A stretch of 64,000 nt of DNA from the NCBI GenBank assembly GCA_015501585.1, contig JADNRY010000260.1, positions 1 through 64,000 on the forward strand. Direction: 5' to 3'. The notes below the pieces were generated by a model, which worked only from the letters and a program-made list of their open reading frames with translations, was not told where the DNA came from and made no database searches. Below, piece by piece: positions 54,601-64,000 of the stretch (positions are counted from its first letter, which is position 1; each line of letters opens with the position of its first letter). The DNA is from Rhodocollybia butyracea (taxonomy: Eukaryota > Basidiomycota > Agaricomycetes > Agaricales > Omphalotaceae). The position numbers and the translations under genes were made by a program.

Positions 54601-55854
54601 TCCCAGCTGATGGACGACCACTGCCGCATCAGCCCTGTGCTATCGACATGCCAGACGATTTTTTCCGTGTCCGGTTGGTCTGTGTCCTTTTAGACACTTG
54701 TGGAATGTGTTTCGACCGAGGTTCTCAAAAAAAGAAACTCGACAACTTTTTGGTCTTTTTTCAGGTAGTTTCGATTTTCAATGCGGTTTGAGAGTACTGA
54801 CTGAAGGTTTTTACTCAGTACTATATCCACTGTAAAGATCCTCTACCGATGGACGTTGATTTTATGCTCTCCGACTCTCTCGAGGTACACAATTTTTTGT
54901 GTTTTTTTTTTCTTATGGCTATTGACCAGTGAACATAGGCTGTACGGCCAAAGCTTGAGATGCCTAAGACCATCGAGGACGCTGCGGCCGCCGTTGACGA
55001 AATGTTAACAACTGCATTCCAAAGTATAGACTGTAGGTTGCTTTTCAATCTCGGAGTATATTGTAGCTAAAATTGTAACAGTAGCAGGCGACGATAGCGG
55101 CGAAGATAGTGGCGAAGATGAAGACGGAGATAGGAGACAAGATGATGACAGAGAGAAGGAAGAAGAAGGGGACGAGGGAGAAGCAGAAACAGATGAGATA
55201 GTGAGCGTCTTATGGTTTGTCATTGAGAATTGTGCTGACTTTTATTCAAGCCAGAGGAAGACCGTGCTCCATCTCCAGAACAAGCGATTGTACTTTCAGC
55301 CAGCAACAACCCTCAAGAGAATCTTGGTCCGTCAGAGGAAGCTGACGCTGAATTTGCCAAAGAGTTTGCCAAAATGGTCACTGAGTCGTCCGCCGAATCA
55401 AGGAAGGTTGACAAGAAGACGGCTATGGCTCTTTGGGATTCCTCTGTCTTGCCTCCAGCTGTGCGGAAGAAGCGGGCAGATGAGGGAGAGGAGGAAGAGG
55501 AAGCTGACGAGAGCATGATGCACTTCACTGTTGTCACCAAACGAGGAACAAAGCATCAGGCAGGTCATTTGAGATTTTTTACTTCTATTGTTAATATTCC
55601 TGAGCTAGAGTCGTAAACTGGCGGTACCTGCCGAATCTCCATTGGCGATACACACTCGCTCTGCTCAGTTACAAGACAAGGTGGAGCAACAGCAGTTGAA
55701 GCGTCTAGTTTTGGACTATGAACAGCGAGAAGAAGCTGAGGAAATGAAAGGTGAGAGGAACACAATACCAGATCTGTTCATACTAAATCGGGCACTGTCA
55801 GCCCTGGAAGCTCGTAATCGCGCTGGAGCCATTAAAATTCGATATGTTGGATAA
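51613..55854 (+). CDS. upf2: UPF2/NMD2, nonsense-mediated mRNA decay factor
   Basis: ATG 51613 (MDQTTGSSKLDDERSRHEKR) to TAA 55854 over about a dozen exons. The first MIF4G domain includes LKRHTALIKRMRQSMASDNR, LDEIVGASLDGIVRCK and ILSALHRRFPATF. A charged Glu-rich linker and the second MIF4G follow (LVATLNPYMPDIGTELVAIL, VVPIHLILHIFKVCLDDF). The third MIF4G, which binds UPF3 in this family, has SVTRSILFKIFTKPWKIKFG, FFRVRLVCVLLDTCGMCFDR and KKKLDNFLVFFQ. A long Asp/Glu-rich region and the UPF1-binding-like C terminus come last (ESMMHFTVVTKRGTKHQ, LEARNRAGAIKIRYVG). UPF2 bridges UPF1 and UPF3 on mRNAs with premature stops. Nothing in the reading is broken. Confidence 0.93.
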
Positions 55855-56289
55855 CGAAGCCAAGAAACACATTTCGATGACGATCTCACAACTGCTCGAT
55901 ATGGTCGAGTTAATGGCCAGTCTTTCTGGGACTGTCAGACACACATTGGCCTACCGAACGCCCTCGGCGGCTTCGGCGGCTTATGAGCATCTTGCTTCCA
56001 GCTTACTACAGCTTGCTGTGTCCCCCGAGCGTTCCCGCTTGACTCTTGGCCTGGATTTGACCCCCAGAACCTGTACCCCAAATCTCAAGATGATTTCGAG
56101 ATATGTAGTTTAAATAGAAGCTAGTTTTGGAATTCCATCGGACAGGTCTGATGGATGTAGTAGACGTAATTGGTAACATTAACTCACCATGCGAGAAACA
56201 TCAGGCTGTGATGTTTTTCTCTTTCAAAACTCTTTTTTGACTTTTGTTCTCTCTTCTCCATGATCACTGGATAATTTACTTGCTACACC
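55855..56289. other. Intergenic region between UPF2 and the kinase gene
   Basis: About 435 bp. An open frame overlapping the UPF2 end (to 56113) has no family features and is probably 3' UTR. A short inverted repeat occurs near 56340-56375, inside the kinase gene's first exon (GTTAGAACG and CGTTCTAAC-like arms). Confidence 0.4.
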
Positions 56290-57904
56290 ATGGAGGGCGG
56301 GTGTCAGAATAAATCCATGTTTCCTCATACTGTTCAGGACGTTAGAACGACGCCAACTCTCAAAGTTCTAACGTCTGAACGTATTAATCAATATGCGCTC
56401 ATTCGACGTATACCGAGGAATACAGGGGGTACACCTCACGTCGATGTATCGATCTACAAGGACACGACGAATGACAAGGACGTGGTATGTCGTCGAATTT
56501 TCTCACTTTTTATAGTCAATGACATGGCATGATTATGAATGAAGTTGATAAAAGCCGTGAAACGAAAACAGGTTGAAGACAAGTACCGGCAGCTGAGGCG
56601 GAATTTCCAAGCAGGCAACAATCTTCCCAACGGCGAACAAAGTATTCGCAAGGAAATAGATGTGCTCCACCGACTGAGGAACTGTCCTCATGTCATTCAG
56701 CTTCTCGAAACCGTGGACGATCCCAACAATGATCGGGTATTCCTCGGTATGTGCTCTTTGTTTGTGTAACCCGCGAAACGGCTCATGTTTGGTTAGTGCT
56801 GGAATACATGTCTGGAGGAGAAATCCAGTGGAGAAACGAGCATGACGAGCCGACTTTGACGATCGAACAAACTAGACGTATTTTCCGAGATGCCACTATT
56901 GGACTGCAATATTGTGGGTTTCCACCTTTTTATTCTTTGTTGCCCATCTCACGCACCTCAGTACATCATCTCAATATCATACATAGAGACATCAAGCCCG
57001 CCAACTTGGGTGAGTCAAGTTCAGCTACGAGTCCATTGCTTTCACTTTACACGTTATCAAGTCTGGTCTTTTGATCACAGTATAGTAAAAATTATCGACT
57101 TTGGTATTTCACATCACCACGAAGAGGATGCTGTATGTACAGGGTCTTCTACGCGTTTCTACGAGAAAAAATACAGCAGTCCATCGCTATTCACGAATGC
57201 GGAGCTCACGAAGCAGCGTGGCACGGGTTATTTTGTAAGTGCCCTCGGTTAATGTGAAAGGATGTATATCATTTACACCTGCTTAGATGGCGCCTGAAGT
57301 CGCTTGGACTCCACCCGACACTACCATGAGCTCACCTTCAATAGACACGTTATCCGCAACCATTCACACTGATGCCTTCCAAATTCCTGCTAAACGCCCC
57401 GAGATAACAAAGGCAATTGATGTCTGGGCACTTGGCGTGACCTTGTACTGTTTCCTCTTTGGCAAGTTCCCATTCCAGATTACATCAGATGGGAACGACA
57501 ACCAGCACCACACAAGGTACATGCTCTTCCGGGAAATTTGCACCTCAGACTGGATGATTCCGGACACGATGAGTGCAAACAATCTTCCAACTGGAGGAAG
57601 AGTTGCGAAAACTCACAGCGAGGTGATTCACTTGTTGGACTGTATGCTGCGCAAGGACCCGAACACGCGGATTGGCATAGCCGGTGTAAAGGTTAGCGGA
57701 CATTCACTCTTTTCTCTGTCGGACTTACAGTTGATCCCCCTGTAGTCTCATCCTTGGGTGCTAGCTGATATTCACAACTCAAGAAGCTGGCTATCCCACA
57801 CATCGCCTTGTCCAGCACAGGACCACTGGACGAAGCAGGTCGGACAGAGAGTCCTCAACTTGTTTCCAATGATGTACAATTCCCTCTTTTCGTCATGCAA
57901 ATAA
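56290..57904 (+). CDS. Protein kinase of the CaMKK/SNF1-activating (Ssp1/Sak1) type
   Basis: Starts at 56290 (MEGGCQNKSMFPHTVQ) and ends at TAA 57904, with about six introns. The catalytic Lys lies in VLIKAVKRKQ, with the codon series interrupted by an intron. The hinge-side text reads VFLVLEYMSGGEIQW. The catalytic loop is LHHLNIIHRDIKPANL, assembled across an intron (about 56915-56960). The metal-binding loop is VKIIDFGISHH, and the activation end is KQRGTGYFMAPE. The late lobe has IDVWALGVTLYCFLFGKFPF and a short tail after SHPWVLADIHNS. The HRDIKPANL and GTGYFMAPE forms fit kinases that activate SNF1/AMPK. The Gly-rich loop is atypical (RRIPRNTGGTPHVDV), so nucleotide binding may be unusual. 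Subfamily placement is inference. Confidence 0.75.
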
Positions 57905-60176
57905 TCTGGACCCTTCACGTACCATTACTATTAGACATCTGGACTTTTTTTTCTGTTTTTTAACATGCTGATATCTCTACCCATTTTCTTCCCAAACTGG
58001 ACTTTCGCGTATGCAGTTCGCTTCTTAGACAAGACGTGTTGTTTGTATGTACGAATAGCGGGTATTGCAGCGAGCGCCATTTTATTCCCGAACTATAGAA
58101 TTGTTCTACAACGACTAGAGTATAAAAGGAAAGCGAGATTTATTATGCGGTCCATGAGGAACGATAGTGAAATTGGCACAAGTGGCATAGTCGCATGGAA
58201 CGAACCATGCCATTATCAGAAAGATGCTCAATGCGACACCGGGTTTTAGCAGAGAGGCGGGCATTCGGCACAAATTTCTGCCAATCCTTGATTGTGGACT
58301 GATTTTGCCGACACCCCAATTCTCATGTGAGTTCCTTCCTCTGTACACATAAAACCACGCCTCCATTTCATATACTAAAAGGGGTGATTCCTTAGAACGC
58401 TTTTACGCTAACGGCATACAATGTATCAATACTGCTCGCCGGTTCATACAGCTTTCATACAGCTGCTGGTACTGGTGGTGCAGTTCCACGCCACGCTGCA
58501 AGATCAAGATCAAGGACAGACAGGGACAAACCTGGACAGCCAACTAAAGACAGACGCACCAAAGCTGAAAGGGGCGTGAGGGAACCTGACTGGACCTGAG
58601 GGGAGCTGAGGGGACGAGACTGGACGAGAGGGGACGAGTCAAAACTGAAACATGATTTTCCTGACGAGGACCCCTGATTCCAGCGTATTAAGTCCATCCC
58701 ACCCTGTTCACAGCTATTCACGGTCGAAGGAGCGATCTTGCATCATCAATCCTCATCTTTGCAGCAGGGATCGATTGGGGTCTAAGTACTGGGGCGTTTC
58801 AGAAGATTTCCGACCGCAAACCTCCGCAAACCAAGCTGTGATTACTTGCAACGTAAAACAACAACTTGTTTCGTCAAATGTCACCCTAGTTCCCCTCTCA
58901 AAAAGATGTTAGATTTTGTTTCCCTGTGAAAGTAAAACTAGTTTCATGCTGTTACACCGGACTGAATGAGACGGCTGATACATATGTAAAGCCCCCACAA
59001 TACGCGAAAACGGTGGTTGATAGATTTGATCCCAAATACCTGGAACCTGGAGCTACTTATTACTAGTAACTTCTATGGGCCATTCTCGTGAACAGTTCGT
59101 CGAAGCGCGTGGACCCACCACGCACGTTCGCGAGCTTGGACAAGGATGTGTGCTTGATGGCGAGCGAGCTATGGCAGAAATGCCCAGCTACTACAAAATT
59201 CCGGTGATAAGATTGCATGAGGGTGCATGTACCAAGATCGGCTTTGGCGACATTTTACCGCAGACCCAAGTTAACTCTGTAAAGATGGCGGACTTGGGTA
59301 AGTAGTGAAAATTACAATGAGCCTCTAATATGAACAATTCTCTACAACCCTGCTACAGTAGGCTATAGTCGCAGAAAGTATAAGCTTTTAGCCTTTCGAT
59401 AAAAAAAGATCATTTGTTGGGGTCGGAGTAGGTCAGAGTCTAGAGCCTTTGAAATGATAGAGGTCATTTGCACTCCCACAGGTTGTCTTTGCTCCGATAA
59501 ATTCGTGACCCCATAAAAATCGGCGGTGCTTGTTCTTGCTTGTTGCTGAGATGAGAAGGTGGAATAGAGAAAGTCTAGCCTAGTCTGGCGGACCAGCGCA
59601 AACCTCTGAAGGTTTTCTGGCGGACCAGCACAAACCCCTGAAGATTTGAGAAACTTATTATTGAGTACAGGAAGCCAACAGTGCATAAATCGCATGGTGA
59701 GATCTACTTGGACCCCGATAAAGTCCGAGAGGATCTTCGTCCTAACTGAATCATACCGGCCAGGCAGGCTGGAGTTTCAGTGGCGCAACGAGCAAAGCTT
59801 CCATGGTCGACCGCCTTCAGTTCGTCGCCGGGATACATCGTAGCTGCGCGCGTTTCTTTATGTCCAGGCTCAGCCTAACGCGCCGTGTGTGACGGAGATC
59901 ATCTGCTGGCGATCGAGAGCACTTGTGACGGCGTAGGTTCTTCAGCTTACAGTGTGGTGGTGCTAGAAGGTAACGCTGTGGTAAAAGACGACCAAAAGAC
60001 GACACTACAGCAGCGGTGGAAGACAACGCCACAGCAACGTCAAAAGATTAGACATGGCCATGGAAAAGCTGGATAGTTGAAGACTTCTTAGAAAGAGACA
60101 AAGCGCGACACAAAGTCGGTTAACCTCGGTCCGGAAGGTTGTTTAGCGCTAAAAGCGCTCAATCTCATCTCGAACG
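57905..60176. other. Long spacer between kinase and cullin-4
   Basis: No gene is convincingly supported over 2.3 kb. It contains a G/A-rich low-complexity block of GGGGACGAG-type units (about 58565-58640) and a 32-bp tandem repeat (59584-59647). A frame at 59075-59305 (76 codons, PVIRLHEGACTKIGFGDILP) has normal-looking composition and a splice-donor-like end, but I do not recognise it. Confidence 0.5.
59584..59647 (+). repeat. 32-bp tandem repeat, two copies
   Basis: TCTGGCGGACCAGCGCAAAC begins at 59584 and TCTGGCGGACCAGCACAAAC at 59616. The units are almost identical with three substitutions. Confidence 0.75.
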
Positions 60177-63018
60177 ATGAACGTATTCTCATTGCTAGAG
60201 CTTCCGGTAACATCGACCGGCTTTAGCGCTATCTCTAAGCTCGATTATGGAGACAGAATCGGAAAGCAGCTGCACAAAGTAGCCAGAACAGATACAGATA
60301 TAGATTCAGCCTCTGCTTCTAGATCTGGGACTGTTCTACAGTCTGGAATTACGAGGATTCGAATCAGCGGCGGGCAAATTCGTACTAATGTACTTGAAGA
60401 CTCGTTCCATTCCATTCGACATAACATTTCAGTCATCCTGACTCCCTTCGAAAGGCCTGAAATGAGCGAATCATACGAGGCTGTCTCTCTGCGGGCCCAA
60501 TATATTGTCTGTGTTGAGAGAAAGGGTGAAATGCTTTACAACAACTTGCGGAAGGAGCTGGATGCCTGCATGGAGAGGAAGATACTCCCAGGACTCTTGA
60601 AACAAGATGTGAAATGGATCGAGTATATGAGCAAACTGTTTGACTGGTTCCATGATGCAGTTGCCCTACTTCAGTCACTCCTTTCCTTTCTCGATACAGT
60701 TGGCACACAGAGTATAAAGTACGCTGTTCTTACCTACATGTTAATTATCTTCTGATGCTTGCTTAGATCCCTTGCCTATAGTGTCTTCAACGACAGGATT
60801 TTGGGTCGTATCGCGGTTGCACAAAAGTTGCGGGATAGCCTCACCACTTGGACCTCTGCTGATCGGCAGAACTCAGAGGACGAACGGGCATCCCGCGCTT
60901 CCGTTGGTCGTCTTCTCCGTCATCTCATCACTCATGATGTTTTCTATGGTTCCGATGGGTATGAGAAGTTCTTGATCACCGCCACCGAAGAATACTACTC
61001 TGTATTGGCCACTATCCTGACGGATGATATGCATGAACACCCGGCGGAATTCTTTGATACTGCGTACGATCTAGTTGAGGCAGAAGTCGAGAGGGCGGAG
61101 CAGGTCTTTCCAATTGACAGCCGACAGGCGATCAGGGAAGTCACTGAACGATCTCTATTTCTTCTGCCCCATAACCTCGAACAAGAGCATTGGGTCAAGA
61201 AAGTAAGATGGCTAACTACGGCCGAGGCGGTCAAGGGTTATGTCGACAATGGTCGTATCGAGGTATTAGGTAGAATGTACCGCGTTTTCAACAGATTAAG
61301 TGAGGCTAGCTCTAGCCAATTACCCATGATGATTCTGCGTCTCGCTTGGCGAACGTATATACTGGTGCGCTTCTAATACTGATGTGTTTATTTCATTCTC
61401 ACTGTGTTTCAGAACTCCGTCTCTGCCATTGTTAAAAACTCAGTGTCAGACTCGGATTTGGACGAGAAGATGGTACCAGATCTACTCGAGTTTAAAACAA
61501 AAGCCGAAGAGATTATCGGAACTGCCTTCGTGAAAAAAGAAGGTAAGCGAGACACCGAGTTTACCCAAGCTCTATCCGAGGGGTTCGCCTCCGGGTTCAA
61601 GGCTCGGCGTTCCAAGCCGGCAGAGATGCTAGCCAAATATTTGGATGGAATGATGAGGAAAGGACAAGCAAAATTCTCCGAGTCCCTCTCCAAGTCCAAG
61701 TCCAAATCCAAATCGCCCTCTGCTGCCAATGCGATCAATAGTCAAAACGCCCAGGATGCGTTATTCCAATCCCGTCTTGTTCAGGTTCTCAGCCTATACA
61801 GATTTTCGGAAGACAAGGATGTCTTCCGCACGTTCTACCATCGGCAGCTCGCCAAAAGGCTCTTGCTGGGACGGAGCGCGAGTAGCGACGCGGAGGCAGG
61901 AATGTTGAGAATGATGAAAGAGCAATATGACTCGGAATTTGATATGGGGGAGATCATGTTCAAGGATTTATCGCTTTCAGCAGAGATGATGGGTGACTTT
62001 AGGAATAGCGAAATCATGAGAAGGCATCACGAGTATAACGATAACCTGGAGGTTCGGATTTTGCAGAGGAGTGCTTGGCCGTTTGCTTTGGCCAAGAACC
62101 AGATTTTGATTACAGACGAGGTGGGTCGATACCGGTTCTTGATCTGCCTGCTTTAACTGGATGAGCTATTTTAGATGCAAAACCAGCTATCTACGTTCTC
62201 CGAGTACTATAAACAGAAACACAAGAACCGAAAGTTAGACTGGGATCATGCGTTAGGGACGATGTCGATAAAGACTAGGTTCCAACCCGAAAACCAGAAC
62301 GCCGTGGAGAAAGAGCTTTCAGTAAGCCTGTACCAGGGGATCACACTGTTGATGTTCCAGGAGAAGGACAAGATTTCGTTTGCTGAAATCCGCGAGGCAC
62401 AACCTACGTTCGGTATGTTCCCATGTTTTCTTGTACTTTTAGTCTAATTCCGCGGTAGACGACGATGAGCTTCGGCGAACACTCCAGTCTTTAGCTTGCG
62501 GAAAGAAGAAGATATTGCTCAAGAGTCCTCCTGGGCGTGATGTTCACGATGAAGACGAATTCCGATTCAATGACGACTTTGTATCGACTGAGGAAGGGAA
62601 AAAGGCAGGATATAGGATCCACGTCAACAGTATCCAGGCAAAGGTCTCCGTAAGTGCCGCTGCTTTACTCCAAGTACACGCGAACACTCAGTGAATTCTT
62701 GCTCCGACCGCAGGTTAAGGAGTCTGTAACGACAAACAAAAGCATCCAGGACGACCGAAAGCACCTCCTTGATGCTGCTATAGTACGGATTATGAAGGCA
62801 CAGAAGCAGATGAAGTACAGTGATCTACAAATCCAGACTATTGAGGTTGTGAAGAAGCATTTTGCGCCTCAGGTAAGTCCATTTATGCAAAGGGCCTTGT
62901 GTACAGTTGTCATATTTTACAGGTCGAGGAAATTAAACAACGCGTTGAATCACTAGTCGAGGGTGAGTATCTTGAAAGGGTCATTGGGGAGAAAGCAGTG
63001 TTTAGATATCTTGCTTAA
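60177..63018 (+). CDS. cul4: Cullin-4, scaffold of CRL4 ubiquitin ligase
   Basis: Proposed start ATG 60177 and stop 63016-63018, with about six introns. N-terminal cullin repeats include RKGEMLYNNLRKELDACMER, SVFNDRILGRIAVAQKLRDS, LLRHLITHDVFYGSDGYEKF and LTTAEAVKGYVDNGRIEVLG (its start near an intron is approximate). The cullin homology domain has LSLYRFSEDKDVFRTFYHRQ, LAKRLLLGRSASSDAEAGML and MMKEQYDSEFDMGEIMFKDL. The C terminus has DDDELRRTLQSLACGKKKIL and the winged helix with the neddylation site Lys in DAAIVRIMKAQK. ELRRTLQSLACGK and the INQIQ-type segment (here VNSIQAKVSVKES) place it nearer CUL4 than CUL1 or CUL3. A Lys/Ser run (SKSKSKSKSPS) is inserted before the homology domain. In this family it joins DDB1-DCAF receptors to Rbx1. 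Confidence 0.88.
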
Positions 63019-63144
63019 GTAAATTTCGATGGGAGGAATGTTATACGGATATGTCAATATCGAGCAAGTATGCACTATGTACGTTTTGTCGTGTGAACGG
63101 CAGTCAAGGCAAAATGGTATCCACTCTAATCTAAGGCGACAGGA

Positions 63145-64000
63145 TTACCACACCAGCTCACTCTTTCTACACTCCCAGTGATTGCGACCAAATCTCTGCC
63201 ACATATAATCGTTGCCTTTTCCACAGTAGAAACAAATCTGGCGCAACTTTAACATAGACCGTCCCAAAGTTTCAATCGCTTTCAGGATATCCGGGTCGTC
63301 CATCGAGTAGTCCATTGGATCGAAAATTTTCTTCGACTTTGTCCCGAATCGTCTGAGATGTAGAATCACAAGATTGGAAGGGAGCGAAACAAGGGGATAT
63401 CGTTAAAAAATAGCATAGCCTAGATACTGCAAATAAGGAAACCGTATTAACGAACTTTTGTGATGTCCCAATAAACTTTGTTCACATACCTCAAAAGACT
63501 TTATAGGATCAAGAATCTCCAAACTATATGCCCGAAACGTACTGTTGCCGGCGCGCTCTAAAAGATCCTCGTCGTCGGTCGCTTTGACTCCAAGTTTCAG
63601 CTCTTCCAAGTCGGGTGCTAATTCAGATAATAAGTTGAGTATCTGGATGGCCTGTTTCAAAGGGAACGGCCAGAAGGTCTGGAAGATGCGAAGCCTGGAT
63701 GATGGGTTGACGAGGAGTGATTTCAGCAGTCCCTCTTCGGAAGTGGGATAATCTCAGCTTTTGTATCGGTCTCCCGGGGACAAAAGCCGATGTAATTTCG
63801 GGCCGTGCAATCAACGAGGTTATTGGGAACTACATCTGGAGGAATGGGAACCTGGTAAATCGAAATCGGTATTGGGGTTCCACATTCTAGCTTCGATATG
63901 TTGGGGAATAGGCGAAGGAAATAAAAAATAGGTATACAACTGCGGAACTCTTCTTTGGATTTATCATCGGACTTTCCCCAAATCGGAGATGGTTTGAATG
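63145..64000 (-). CDS. Unrecognised protein, partial at the right edge (possibly F-box/LRR-like)
   Basis: Minus-strand exons appear at the right edge (FYFLRLFPNISKLECGTPIP, about 63880-63960), 63720-63490 (FPLKQAIQILNLLSELAPDL, LEELKLGVKATDDEDLL) and 63370-63145 (ETLGRSMLKLRQICFYCGKG, ending RNHWECRKSELVW with the stop at 63145). The spaced leucines, LxLxxLxP-like text and LEELKL resemble the leucine-rich part of the many fungal F-box proteins. The F-box itself would lie outside the window. Exon joins are not settled. Confidence 0.5.

Noticed and set aside
55844..56113. 89-codon plus-strand frame after UPF2
   Set aside because: Overlaps the UPF2 stop in another frame, with no family features or intron structure; more likely 3' UTR.
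57965..58366. Frames on both strands after the kinase gene
   Set aside because: No motif, no intron signals that extend them, and composition is not distinct from the surrounding spacer.

Overview
The window looks like nuclear DNA of a basidiomycete fungus, most likely an Agaricomycete. The evidence is genes rich in 40-60 nt spliceosomal introns, a CBM1-GH10 xylanase, a LARGE-like glycosyltransferase, fungal-type Ty3 and Ty1/copia retroelements, and single-copy eukaryotic genes (UPF2, CUL4, an ATRIP/Rad26-like protein). The species cannot be named from this sequence alone.

Positions 1-34471 are a nest of retroelements. A large Ty3/gypsy element runs from 862 to 31338. It has 1.84 kb LTRs (862-2701 and 29498-31338), a PBS at 2704, a decayed gag/protease, an open pol (6661-10452) and a polypurine tract at 29479-29496. 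Between pol and the 3' LTR lie two multi-exon genes on the opposite strand: gene A (12528->10898, 6 exons, 445 aa) and gene B (29030->13590, 8 exons, about 817 aa). A second Ty3 element, a chromovirus in minus orientation at 14213-26787, sits inside a 51-nt intron of gene B. It has 940-bp LTRs that look almost identical and a perfect 5-bp target duplication (GTACT). This nested element also carries a spliced gene antisense to its own pol, in the same place between pol and the 3' LTR (15786->17289, 4 exons, 448 aa). Two distinct Ty3 families here therefore share one layout: gag-pol on one strand and intron-bearing cargo genes on the other. The nested element also shows a GGGAAAC -1 frameshift site at the gag stop and a Tf1-like self-priming PBS. 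A 5'-truncated, decayed Ty1/copia fragment abuts the 3' LTR at 31339.

Positions 34472-41998 are a repeat-rich spacer holding two tandem paralogous genes for predicted secreted proteins (35965-37467 and 37987-39307). Their 3' halves are strings of short phase-1 exons separated by introns that resemble one another more than the exons do. An intron-containing tRNA-Met follows at 41899.

Positions 42400-64000 are ordinary gene space: CBM1-GH10 xylanase (-), a decayed unknown gene, a GT49-like gene and a decayed second copy of it, a Rad26/ATRIP-like checkpoint gene (-) head to head with UPF2 (+), a CaMKK/SAK-like protein kinase (+), cullin-4 (+), and a partial unrecognised gene (-) at the right edge. 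All splice models were made by eye from GT-AG signals and frame continuity.
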